From: Clostridiales bacterium
GTDB lineage: Bacteria > Bacillota > Clostridia > Oscillospirales > UBA644
Length of the DNA: 38,844 nucleotides
NCBI GenBank assembly: GCA_003343705.1
Contig: QAKR01000001.1
Location: forward strand, 1 to 38,844
Reading direction: 5' to 3'
Below, piece by piece: positions 1 to 7,191 of this stretch; position 1 is the stretch's first letter; the number at the start of each line of letters is the position of its first letter. A model generated the notes under the pieces. That model had not been told where the DNA came from and did no database searches. It was given only the letters and a program-made list of their open reading frames with translations. The translations under genes and the position numbers were made by a program.

Positions 1-56
1 GAACCCGCAACCTGCTGATTACAAATCAGCTGCTCTGCCAGTTGAGCTACACCAGC
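1..56 (-). tRNA. tRNA-Thr (anticodon TGT), 3' end cut by window edge
   Basis: Read on the minus strand, the sequence starts with acceptor strand GCTGGTG, followed by a D arm (GCTC/GAGC) and an anticodon stem GCTGA/TCAGC closing the 7-base loop TTTGTAA. The anticodon is therefore TGT, reading ACA (Thr). The window ends inside the T arm after GCGGGTTC, so the 3' acceptor strand and any encoded CCA are missing. A consensus promoter lies just upstream at 88-116. Confidence 0.93.
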
Positions 57-87
57 GAAACTGCAGGATATTCCCGACAGCTTGCAT

Positions 88-116
88 ATTATAGCATATA
101 ATTTTTTGTTTGTCAA
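88..116 (-). promoter_or_regulatory. Consensus sigma-A promoter for tRNA-Thr
   Basis: On the minus strand TTGACA (116-111) and TATAAT (93-88) are separated by exactly 17 bases. Both hexamers match the consensus perfectly. The predicted start is about 25 bases before the tRNA, which fits a strong stable-RNA promoter. Confidence 0.85.
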
Positions 117-162
117 TACTTTTAGAGAAAAATTTTTATATTTTTTTATTTTCTTATTTGTA

Positions 163-191
163 TTGACTTTATTTGCGGTATAATGTATAAT
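163..191 (+). promoter_or_regulatory. Promoter for the holA operon
   Basis: TTGACT (163-168) and TATAAT (186-191) are 17 bases apart. The promoter is divergent from the tRNA promoter and leaves an AT-rich leader of about 100 bases before holA, in which I see no clear structure. Confidence 0.75.
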
Positions 192-296
192 ATATATAAT
201 ATACTTATGTTTGCTTATTATCACAATTATATGTTGAACTAAAGTAAGTATAATAAAATAAATATATCGCATTCTACAATTATAGTACGGTGATTT

Positions 297-1295
297 ATGA
301 GTTTAGAGTTGCTTAAAAAACAGCTTGCCGACAAAAATTTGGGCAGGCTTTATTATATACACGGCGACGAGGCGTATTTAAAACATTTTTATCTTTCCGA
401 AATGAAAAAGCTTCTTTTTGATAAAGAAAGTGTCGGATTTGACTTTATACAACTCGATGCCTCTTCAAGTGCCGAGGAGTTTTTGTCTCATCTTGACACT
501 TTTCCTGCGCTTGCGAAAAAAAAAATGATATTAATAACCGATATTACCGAAAAAAGTGATATTCCACAGCTTATTGTTAAAAGCCCCGAATTGCTTTGTG
601 ACGACACTGTTATTGTTTTTTTTGAACAAACAGCGACTTTTTCAAAAAAGACAAAAGAAGGTAAGGCTTTCGGAGATTTTTTAACAAAGAAGGCTGTTGA
701 TGTTAAAATAAACAGGCTTGATGCATCTACCCTTATTAAATGGATTAAAAAGCAATGCAAACTTCGCGGCAGCGAAATTTGTGACGAAACGGCTCAGTAT
801 CTTTTAAGCGTCACAGGAACCGAGATGTTCGCTCTTTTACATGAATGCGAAAAGCTTTCGTCACTTTGCCAGGGTAAAATAACAACAGAAGCAATAGACA
901 GCATATCCGTAAAAAATATTGATATTAACATTTTTGATATAACAGATGCAATTCTAAACAGAGATATGCAAAAAGCATATAAGCTTTCCGATGCCTTTTT
1001 AAAAGGCGATTATGGAGATTTCATTACACTCAGCGGCGTTTTATTTAACTTCGTCGGTAGTCTTTATAAAATAAAAGTACTTTCAGATGCAGGTAAAAAG
1101 CCATATGAAATCGCATCTGAACTGAAAATGAATGAATACGTAGTAAAGAAAAACAGCCGAGCTCTTGATAGCATACCGCTTTCAAGACTTGATACTTTTG
1201 TAGATAAATGCACAGCAGCTGACCTTGCATTAAAATCAACATCAATAGATCCGAGAATTATTTTAACAACACTCATAGAGGAGCTGGCACTTTGA
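297..1295 (+). CDS. holA: DNA polymerase III delta subunit
   Basis: A 332-residue protein of the usual length for the clamp-loader delta subunit, which opens and loads the beta sliding clamp during replication. The N-terminus (LYYIHGDEAYLKHFYLSEMK, about residues 18-37) is the typical HolA start, with the degenerate P-loop region of the family. This is followed by the AAA+-like middle and a helical C-terminal collar domain. The start ATG follows GGTGA. A run of ten A at 516-525 lies inside the gene but is in frame (Ala-Lys-Lys-Lys-Met). The stop overlaps the TTG start of the next gene by four bases, so translation is probably coupled. Confidence 0.92.
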   Translation: MSLELLKKQLADKNLGRLYYIHGDEAYLKHFYLSEMKKLLFDKESVGFDFIQLDASSSAEEFLSHLDTFPALAKKKMILITDITEKSDIPQLIVKSPELLCDDTVIVFFEQTATFSKKTKEGKAFGDFLTKKAVDVKINRLDASTLIKWIKKQCKLRGSEICDETAQYLLSVTGTEMFALLHECEKLSSLCQGKITTEAIDSISVKNIDINIFDITDAILNRDMQKAYKLSDAFLKGDYGDFITLSGVLFNFVGSLYKIKVLSDAGKKPYEIASELKMNEYVVKKNSRALDSIPLSRLDTFVDKCTAADLALKSTSIDPRIILTTLIEELAL

Positions 1296-1891
1296 AGGCA
1301 GCAACAAACCGAGTTATTGTAGTCGAAGGTAAATATGACCGTGCGCGGCTTTCGGAAATTTTAGACGCAACTATTATTGAAACAAACGGATTCGGGATAT
1401 TTAAAGATACAGAGCTTGCCAAAACACTTTCACGGTTGGCAAAAGAACGAGGGCTCATAATTTTAACAGACAGTGACACCGCAGGGCTTTTGATACGTAA
1501 CCGTATAATCAATATTGTGGGTGCTGAAAACGTTAAAAATGTTTATATCCCAGATATCAAGGGTAAAGAACGGCGTAAGAAAAAGCCGTCAAAAGAAGGC
1601 TTTTTAGGCGTTGAAGGAATAAGTGCGGCTGAGCTGCAAAAGATACTTGACAGTGCTGATGTTTTATCTGCTGGAGAGCCGCATAAATATCTTACAAAAA
1701 CAGATATGTATTTTTATGGCCTTTCGGGCGGAACAAACAGCGAAAACCTTCGTAAAGAGTTAAAAAAAATGCTTGGACTGCCCACAAAAATGAGCGCAGA
1801 CAAGCTGCTTGAAATGCTTAATATACTTACAACTAAAGAGGAACTTGAAAAAATGATAGAAGAAATAACTGGAGGCGTCCTTAATGTTTAA
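1292..1891 (+). CDS. rnmV: Toprim-domain ribonuclease M5-like protein
   Basis: A 199-residue protein with an N-terminal Toprim domain: VVEGKYDRARL carries the catalytic glutamate near residue 12, and TDSDTAG (about 59-65) is the DxD metal motif. Ribonuclease M5 matures 5S rRNA in Firmicutes; the length and the basic KGKERRKKKPSKEG stretch (about 90-103) fit the family. The C-terminal half resembles the small domain found with clostridial M5-type Toprim proteins. Translation starts at TTG, overlapping the end of holA, with GAGG about 10 bases upstream. A different Toprim nuclease cannot be excluded, but RNase M5 is the best match. Confidence 0.85.
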   Translation: MKAATNRVIVVEGKYDRARLSEILDATIIETNGFGIFKDTELAKTLSRLAKERGLIILTDSDTAGLLIRNRIINIVGAENVKNVYIPDIKGKERRKKKPSKEGFLGVEGISAAELQKILDSADVLSAGEPHKYLTKTDMYFYGLSGGTNSENLRKELKKMLGLPTKMSADKLLEMLNILTTKEELEKMIEEITGGVLNV

Positions 1892-3089
1892 ATTCACAGC
1901 GGACGTTTCCGCAAATGAATATCTTGATTGGCTTGAGACCCTACCCCACTACAATGTTATGCAAACACCTATGTGGGCTAAGGTTAAAAACAATTGGCAA
2001 AGCTCGTTTTGTCTTATTTATGAAAACGAGAAGCCCGTAGGCGGTGCTGTGCTGCTAATAAGAAAGCTTGCGCCCGGGTTTAAGTTAATTTACTCGCCCC
2101 GAGGCTTTGTGTTAGACTATTCAAACAAAGAACTTGTAAAAGCATTTACTGATGGAGTATATGCCTATGCTAAAAAAATCGGCGCATATATGGTTCGTAT
2201 AGATCCGGAAATATGTATTTCCACTATTTATAAAAAAGAGAAAACTCCTGTTGAAAACGGCATTGAACAAATGGAAGAACTAAAAAGACTGGGCTTTTTG
2301 CACATGGGATTTGCAACGGACTTTCAAACTTATACGCAACCGCGTTTTAACGCCGAATATTATTTGCTTGATGATAACGGTGAGAAGAAAACAGACGATC
2401 AGATTCTTACCAGCTTTGATAAAAAGATGAAAAAGTTTATTGGCGACTTTACAAGAAAAAGAGGCATAAGCTTTGAGATAAAATCTGCAAAAGAAGCAAT
2501 AGATGAATTTATGGAAATGTCTGAGCATACCGAGAACCGTCAACATATTTTATTACGTAATAAGGAATATTTTGAACGTATGTATGATGCGTTTAAAGGC
2601 AACAATTACTTTTTATTTGCACGGATGAACATGAATGAATTTTTTAAGTTTCTTGACAGCGGTGAAGATGGTGATCATACAGAAGTGGACCGTGCCGCAG
2701 CCGAAAAAATACGCGCAGAAAAAGGGAATATCGTAACAATGTCCGCAATGAATGTTTTAACATCTAACGATACGCTTTATTTAATGTACAGCGGTTTTGA
2801 TGACAGTGTTTTTTCCCGCTTCCGCTCTACAAACCAGATACGATACGAAGCAATGAAATATTTTCGCGACAAAGGCATTAAAACAATGAGTTTTATGGGT
2901 ATTCATGGAGATTTTAACGACAGCCTTTCGGAATTCAAGCTTAAGTTTCGCCCCACAGTTGTAGAATATGCCGGAGAATTTGAACTACCAGTCAGCCAAT
3001 GGAAGTATAAATTTATGAACAGATTCTTCCCCATTGCAAAAAAAGCTTATATAAACGTGGCGCTTATGCTTCACGGAAAAAAAGGATAA
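1884..3089 (+). CDS. FemAB/FemX-family peptidoglycan bridge aminoacyltransferase
   Basis: A 401-residue protein with the features of the FemAB family: the N-terminal PMWAKVKNNWQS and PRGFVLDY blocks, then a C-terminal GNAT-like half with the conserved YLMYSGFD and IRYEAMKYFRDKG motifs. These enzymes transfer amino acids from aminoacyl-tRNA to the stem peptide of lipid II in the cytoplasm, building the interpeptide bridge. The central charged stretch (about 170-215) sits where family members carry a helical coiled-coil arm. The start follows GGAGG, and the gene overlaps the preceding Toprim gene by eight bases. The amino acid added cannot be told from the sequence. Confidence 0.88.
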   Translation: MFKFTADVSANEYLDWLETLPHYNVMQTPMWAKVKNNWQSSFCLIYENEKPVGGAVLLIRKLAPGFKLIYSPRGFVLDYSNKELVKAFTDGVYAYAKKIGAYMVRIDPEICISTIYKKEKTPVENGIEQMEELKRLGFLHMGFATDFQTYTQPRFNAEYYLLDDNGEKKTDDQILTSFDKKMKKFIGDFTRKRGISFEIKSAKEAIDEFMEMSEHTENRQHILLRNKEYFERMYDAFKGNNYFLFARMNMNEFFKFLDSGEDGDHTEVDRAAAEKIRAEKGNIVTMSAMNVLTSNDTLYLMYSGFDDSVFSRFRSTNQIRYEAMKYFRDKGIKTMSFMGIHGDFNDSLSEFKLKFRPTVVEYAGEFELPVSQWKYKFMNRFFPIAKKAYINVALMLHGKKG

Positions 3090-3097
3090 AAAAACTT

Positions 3098-3745
3098 ATG
3101 AACAAAACAGATTTTATTGAATTCATGCTAGCATCCGATGTTTTACGTTTCGGAGATTTTGTCACTAAAAGCGGTAGACAAACACAGTATTTTGTAAATA
3201 CCGGAAATTACCGCACCGGTGCACAAATTTCAACACTTGCAAAGTATTATGCTGAACTTATAACGGAAACGGTAGGTTCAGATTTTGACGCGATGTTCGG
3301 TCCGGCTTATAAAGGAATACCTCTTGTAACGGCTGTTGCGGCTTCACTTTACAGTAATTTCGGCATAGACAAACCTTACTTTTTTAACCGCAAAGAAGCA
3401 AAGGATCACGGTGAAGGCGGATCGTTGGTGGGATATAAGCCCAAAGACGGCGATAAAATAATTATAATTGAAGACGTTATTACCGCAGGTACTGCTGTTC
3501 GTGAAACTCTACCGATTCTTTTTGATGCGGCAAAAGTTGAAGTAAATAATATTTTCATAAGCGTAAATCGCTGTGAAAAAGGCCTTTCAGAAAAAACAGC
3601 AACACAGGAAATTTTTGAACAATACGGTATAAAAGTCAATTCCGTTGTAAATGTTTGCGACGTACATAATTATCTTTTACAAAAAGCCCAAACGGAGCTT
3701 GCAAAAAAAATGGAAGATTATATGGAAAAATATTGCATTGTATAA
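3098..3745 (+). CDS. pyrE: Orotate phosphoribosyltransferase
   Basis: A 215-residue protein matching PyrE in length and order of motifs. The PRPP-binding signature IIIIEDVITAGTAVRE (about 120-135) and the FGPAYKGIPL loop (about 67-76) are both present. It makes OMP from orotate and PRPP in pyrimidine synthesis. FNRKEAKDHGEGG (about 92-104) is the catalytic flexible loop with its conserved lysine. The gene lies eight bases after the FemAB gene with AAAGGAT as its ribosome site, so it is probably co-transcribed from the holA promoter. No other pyrimidine genes are nearby. Confidence 0.95.
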   Translation: MNKTDFIEFMLASDVLRFGDFVTKSGRQTQYFVNTGNYRTGAQISTLAKYYAELITETVGSDFDAMFGPAYKGIPLVTAVAASLYSNFGIDKPYFFNRKEAKDHGEGGSLVGYKPKDGDKIIIIEDVITAGTAVRETLPILFDAAKVEVNNIFISVNRCEKGLSEKTATQEIFEQYGIKVNSVVNVCDVHNYLLQKAQTELAKKMEDYMEKYCIV

Positions 3746-3786
3746 TTAATTTTGTAAGATTAACGATTTCTAAGGAGTTTTAAGCG

Positions 3787-4881
3787 ATGAAGATTTTGTT
3801 AATGAGTAATACTAAAATAAAATATATACCTTATGCTAATTTTTATCTTAACTGCATAGACTGCGAAAAAAATGATGTTCATTTTCTTATTTGGCACCGT
3901 GACGAACAAGCGGACATCCTTCCTCAAAAAAAAGTTACTTTACATGAATTTATCTGCCCTCAGGAAAACGAAATTTCTAAGTATAAAAAAGTTATAAGCT
4001 ATATTAAATATCGTAAGTTTGCAAAAACTCTTTTAAAAAAAGAAAAGTTCGATTTCATTATAATTTTACCGGCTTTACCCGGAACTTTATTATACAAATA
4101 CCTTGCAAAAAATTTTCATAAGAAATTCATTCTTGATTACAGAGATATAAGCCACGAAAAAATCAGATTTTTCAGAAAAATAATTGCAAACCTTGTTGAA
4201 AACTCTGTTGCAACTTTTGTAAGCTCTGATAAGTTTCGCGATGTTTTGCCGATATGTTCCAATATTTACACATCACACAACTTTGACCCCCAAGCACTAC
4301 CTTTCCGTAATAACCGGAGACAACTGCCTAGAGAGCACTATCCTTTGCGCATAGCATTTTGGGGATTTATAAGACATAAAGAAGTTAACATATCACTTTT
4401 AAACAGATTTGGAAACGATAAACGTTTTGAGCTGCATTATTACGGAAACGAACAAGCAACAGCCGCTGCCATGAAAGAACATATAGCTGAAAAAGATATT
4501 AAAAACGTTTTCTTTCACGGAGAATTTAGACCTGAAGAGCGTTATGAATTTATAAAAAACACAGATATTATACATAATCTTTACGATGTTGAAAATGACG
4601 GTATACAGGCGGCAATGGGTAATAAATATTATGACGGAATAGTATTCTACTTGCCTCAGATTTGCAACAAAGGTATTTATATGGGAGAGAGGGCCCAAAA
4701 ATGCGGAACAGGGATTTGTATAGATCTTAAAAATAAAAATCTCGCTGATACAGTTTTTAGTTATTATAAAAACTTAGATTGGGAAAAATTTGAAGCCGCT
4801 TGTGATGCGGAGGTAGAAAATATTTTGAAAGAATATGAAAAAGGCGAAAAAATTATTACCGACACATTAAACAAAATCTAA
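3787..4881 (+). CDS. Glycosyltransferase, GT-B fold (GT4-like)
   Basis: A 364-residue protein with a GT-B two-domain layout. The N-terminal half has alternating strands and helices ending in the KKFILDYRDISHE block (about 112-124). The C-terminal half begins at PLRIAFWGFIRHKE (about 183-196) and contains HYYGNE and VFFHGEFRPEERY (about 217-250), which resemble GT4 sugar-nucleotide-binding elements. It probably builds a capsular or exopolysaccharide sugar, but donor and acceptor are not readable. A clear AAGGAG site precedes the ATG. The gene stands 41 bases after pyrE, without a visible terminator. Confidence 0.7.
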   Translation: MKILLMSNTKIKYIPYANFYLNCIDCEKNDVHFLIWHRDEQADILPQKKVTLHEFICPQENEISKYKKVISYIKYRKFAKTLLKKEKFDFIIILPALPGTLLYKYLAKNFHKKFILDYRDISHEKIRFFRKIIANLVENSVATFVSSDKFRDVLPICSNIYTSHNFDPQALPFRNNRRQLPREHYPLRIAFWGFIRHKEVNISLLNRFGNDKRFELHYYGNEQATAAAMKEHIAEKDIKNVFFHGEFRPEERYEFIKNTDIIHNLYDVENDGIQAAMGNKYYDGIVFYLPQICNKGIYMGERAQKCGTGICIDLKNKNLADTVFSYYKNLDWEKFEAACDAEVENILKEYEKGEKIITDTLNKI

Positions 4882-4933
4882 ATTAGAATTTTATAGAATA
4901 ATATTATAGAACTATCTGAAAGGCATTCTTTTA

Positions 4934-6559
4934 ATGAACGTTCTCATTTGCACTCTTAATTCACAATATATTCATTCGTCGCTTGCTCCGTTCTGCCTGC
5001 TTGCCGGACTTAAAAAATATGGCGACAGCGGTATTTATGCAGAGGTTATTCAGGGCACGGTTAACGAGGATATTAATATGTTTGCTGAAAAACTCATACA
5101 AAAAAAGCCTCACGTGGTGGGGCTTTCGTGTTATATCTGGAATATAGAAAAAATATATATCCTTGCAGCACTGATAAAGGACCGTCTGCCGGATACAGTA
5201 ACGGTTTTAGGTGGCCCGGAGGTAAGCTATAACGCTGCTACCGTGTTACAAAACAATAATGTTGATTTTGTTTTAAGCGGTGAGGGAGAAAAACCTTTTG
5301 CACTTTTTATAAACGCTTTAAAAAATAATTCTTCTCTTGAAAATTTACCGGGACTTTGTCGGAGAACATCATCCGGCATTGTTGTTGCTGATCCATATGT
5401 TTCCGCAGAGGAACCACCGAGCCCATATACAGAGGAATATTTTAAAGCCCTTAACGGCAAAATCGCATATATAGAAACGTCTAGAGGCTGCCCTTATAAT
5501 TGTGCTTTCTGTCTTTCAGGGCGTTGCGGAAAAGCGAGATTTTTTAATTTAGATCGTGCAAAAAAAGATATTGAGCTTTTAGCCCAAAGTGGTACTAAAA
5601 CTATAAAATTCGTGGACCGTACATTTAATGCAAATAAAAAACGTGCAAAAGAAATTATAAGATTTATTACAGAAAACCTTTCACAAAGCGGTGTGTGTTT
5701 TCATTTTGAAATTGCCGGAGATATATTGGATGACGAACTGATTTTGCTTCTTAATTCATCCCCTAAAGGGCTTTTTCAGCTTGAAATAGGCTTGCAATCC
5801 TTTAACGAAAAAACGCTTTCGGAAATAAACAGGAAAACAAATACCAAAAATCTAAAACAAAACATTTCTCGTCTTTTGGAATTCCAAAATGTTCATATTC
5901 ACATAGATCTTATTGCAGGTCTTCCATATGAGGACATGCAGAGTTTTATAAACAGTTTTAATATTGCATTTTCACTACGCCCTCATATGCTTCAATTCGG
6001 TTTTTTAAAGCTTTTACATGGCTCTCCTATGCGTGAAAATAAAGAAAAATATCCCTGCGAATTTTCAAAAACACCGCCATATGAAGTTATAAGCACACCC
6101 TGGTTGACAAAAGAAGAGCTTTCAGAACTACATTATGCGGAAAACGCCCTTGACCGCATATATAACAGCGGCAGATTTTCAAAAACACTTGAATATGTTT
6201 TAAAAACTAAAAATATTTCACCATATGAACTTTTTAATTCTTTCGGTAAATATTATTCGAAAACATCATCACTTGACGATCTTTCAAAAGCGTTTTTTGA
6301 CTTTTTTTCAGATAACACCGAAGAATTTCGGGATTGTTTTGTTATAGATAGATTACAGACAAATGCATCAGGCAAGCTCCCTACATTTTTAAAACGTACA
6401 GATAGCCGCTTAAAAGAATTTAAGTATACCTACCCTCCTAAAAAAGGAGTAACCCGTGGTTACGCAATTTTATATGAAGAGAACGTTTTCATATATGTAG
6501 ATTACGAAAATAAAGACCCTGTAACAGGTGAATATACAATTACTAAAATTTCATTGTAA
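4934..6559 (+). CDS. B12-binding-domain radical SAM protein (DUF4080 type)
   Basis: A 541-residue protein. Residues 1-130 resemble a cobalamin-binding Rossmann domain (VVGLSCYIWN, VLGGPEVSY, VDFVLSGEGE). The radical SAM core follows, with the cluster motif CPYNCAFC near residues 186-193 preceded by YIETSRG. The middle has typical SAM-barrel strands (IKFVDRTFN, FEIAGD, LEIGLQSFNEKTL, IHIDLIAGLPYED). The C-terminal 130 residues match the extension annotated DUF4080 in clostridial genomes. The substrate is unknown. GAAAGG precedes the start. The gene is followed by a 366-base non-coding region with two hairpins. Confidence 0.82.
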   Translation: MNVLICTLNSQYIHSSLAPFCLLAGLKKYGDSGIYAEVIQGTVNEDINMFAEKLIQKKPHVVGLSCYIWNIEKIYILAALIKDRLPDTVTVLGGPEVSYNAATVLQNNNVDFVLSGEGEKPFALFINALKNNSSLENLPGLCRRTSSGIVVADPYVSAEEPPSPYTEEYFKALNGKIAYIETSRGCPYNCAFCLSGRCGKARFFNLDRAKKDIELLAQSGTKTIKFVDRTFNANKKRAKEIIRFITENLSQSGVCFHFEIAGDILDDELILLLNSSPKGLFQLEIGLQSFNEKTLSEINRKTNTKNLKQNISRLLEFQNVHIHIDLIAGLPYEDMQSFINSFNIAFSLRPHMLQFGFLKLLHGSPMRENKEKYPCEFSKTPPYEVISTPWLTKEELSELHYAENALDRIYNSGRFSKTLEYVLKTKNISPYELFNSFGKYYSKTSSLDDLSKAFFDFFSDNTEEFRDCFVIDRLQTNASGKLPTFLKRTDSRLKEFKYTYPPKKGVTRGYAILYEENVFIYVDYENKDPVTGEYTITKISL

Positions 6560-6607
6560 CAGCTACTGAACAATCAAAATTCACTCAAGGTCAAAACATC
6601 CTGTTTT

Positions 6608-6641
6608 GTAGGTTAAGTAATTAGAATATTGCTTATTCTAC
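6608..6641 (+). other. 14-bp imperfect hairpin
   Basis: GTAGGTTAAGTAAT pairs with ATTGCTTATTCTAC around the six-base loop TAGAAT, with one T/T mismatch and two G-T pairs. No U-run follows, so it is not a standard intrinsic terminator. It may act as an RNA structure or mark the 3' end of the radical SAM transcript. Confidence 0.5.
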
Positions 6642-6694
6642 AGTACTCTTATCCAAATTAATTTATTTAGCAGATATTATTTAAAAAAATTAAT

Positions 6695-6745
6695 AATATT
6701 AAATGGCGATGCAAGGAAAGCAAACCTTGTACCGCCTTAAATATT
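6695..6745 (+). other. Long imperfect hairpin
   Basis: The core arms GGCG-ATG-CAAGG and CCTTG-TAC-CGCC flank the loop AAAGCAAA and are extended outward by AATATT-rich arms. About 20 bases on each side pair, with a few mismatches and one bulge. There is no U-run. Structure and position just upstream of the palindromes suggest a regulatory or transcript-end element. Confidence 0.5.
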
Positions 6746-6757
6746 GTATTCAATATT

Positions 6758-6781
6758 ATATCGATATTTATATATCGATAT
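6758..6781 (+). promoter_or_regulatory. Tandem ATATCGATAT palindromes, probable operator
   Basis: Two identical 10-base palindromes, at 6758-6767 and 6772-6781, are spaced 14 bases centre to centre. They end 13 bases before the -35 box of the hydrogenase operon. The upstream position fits an activator or a cooperative dimer pair. The sequence does not match the Rex operator consensus that I know, so the regulator is unnamed. Confidence 0.5.
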
Positions 6782-6794
6782 GTTTGATAAATAT

Positions 6795-6823
6795 TTCACA
6801 ATTAACAGAAAATATGGTATTAT
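6795..6823 (+). promoter_or_regulatory. Promoter of the hydrogenase operon
   Basis: TTCACA (6795-6800) and TATTAT (6818-6823) are 17 bases apart. The weak -10 and -35 boxes suit a promoter that depends on an upstream-bound regulator. Confidence 0.55.
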
Positions 6824-6925
6824 ATATATGAATATTTATCTTACCTCATTGAGCAGGCGGCCACAAAGCAATTCGGAGGTTTATTTTTATACCTTGCAGC
6901 AAAATGTAAAGGAGTAATCATAATA

Positions 6926-7186
6926 ATGAAAATTACCGTATGTATCGGAAGTTCTTGCCACCTTAAAGGGTCGTACAAAATATTAGACATGCTTAAAAAA
7001 GAAATACAAGAAAGAAATCTTGAAAACGACATAGTCCTTTCGGGCAACTTTTGTATAGGTAAATGTAACCGAGTAGGCGTAACTTTACAAGTAGATGATA
7101 AAATTTTTACCGGAATTACATGCGAGAACCTTGAAACATTTTTCCAAGAAAATGTTTTGGAGTTTATTGAACAAGAAAGGAAATAA
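6926..7186 (+). CDS. [2Fe-2S] thioredoxin-like ferredoxin (NuoE/HydC type)
   Basis: An 86-residue protein equal to the C-terminal thioredoxin-like domain of NuoE. Four cysteines in the 2Fe-2S pattern are present: C6 and C11 (CIGSSC), then C43 and C47 (CIGKC). It should pass electrons to or from the hydrogenases encoded just downstream. The start follows AAAGGAG. Only five bases separate it from the next gene. A matching small NuoE-like gene heads the hfs hydrogenase cluster of Thermoanaerobacterium, as I recall it. There is no NADH-binding partner (NuoF/HydB) in the window. Confidence 0.85.
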   Translation: MKITVCIGSSCHLKGSYKILDMLKKEIQERNLENDIVLSGNFCIGKCNRVGVTLQVDDKIFTGITCENLETFFQENVLEFIEQERK

Positions 7187-7191
7187 TAATT

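Larger units (their letters stand above)
6560..6925 (+). other. Non-coding region before the hydrogenase operon
   Basis: This 366-base stretch has no convincing gene. In order it holds a short CAAAACA/TGTTTTG hairpin (about 6592-6608), a 14-bp hairpin (6608-6641), a longer imperfect hairpin (6695-6745), two ATATCGATAT palindromes (6758-6781), a promoter (6795-6823), and about 95 bases of leader up to the first hydrogenase-operon gene. It is likely to carry both transcription ends for the radical SAM gene and control elements for the operon. Confidence 0.6.

Noticed and set aside
516..525. Run of ten A in holA as a possible frameshift or slippage site
   Set aside because: The gene reads through in frame with normal HolA sequence on both sides, so nothing is broken.
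6608..6641. Hairpin after the radical SAM gene as an intrinsic terminator
   Set aside because: The stem is mostly A-T and is followed by AGTACTCTTATCC rather than a U-run; it is reported as a hairpin only.
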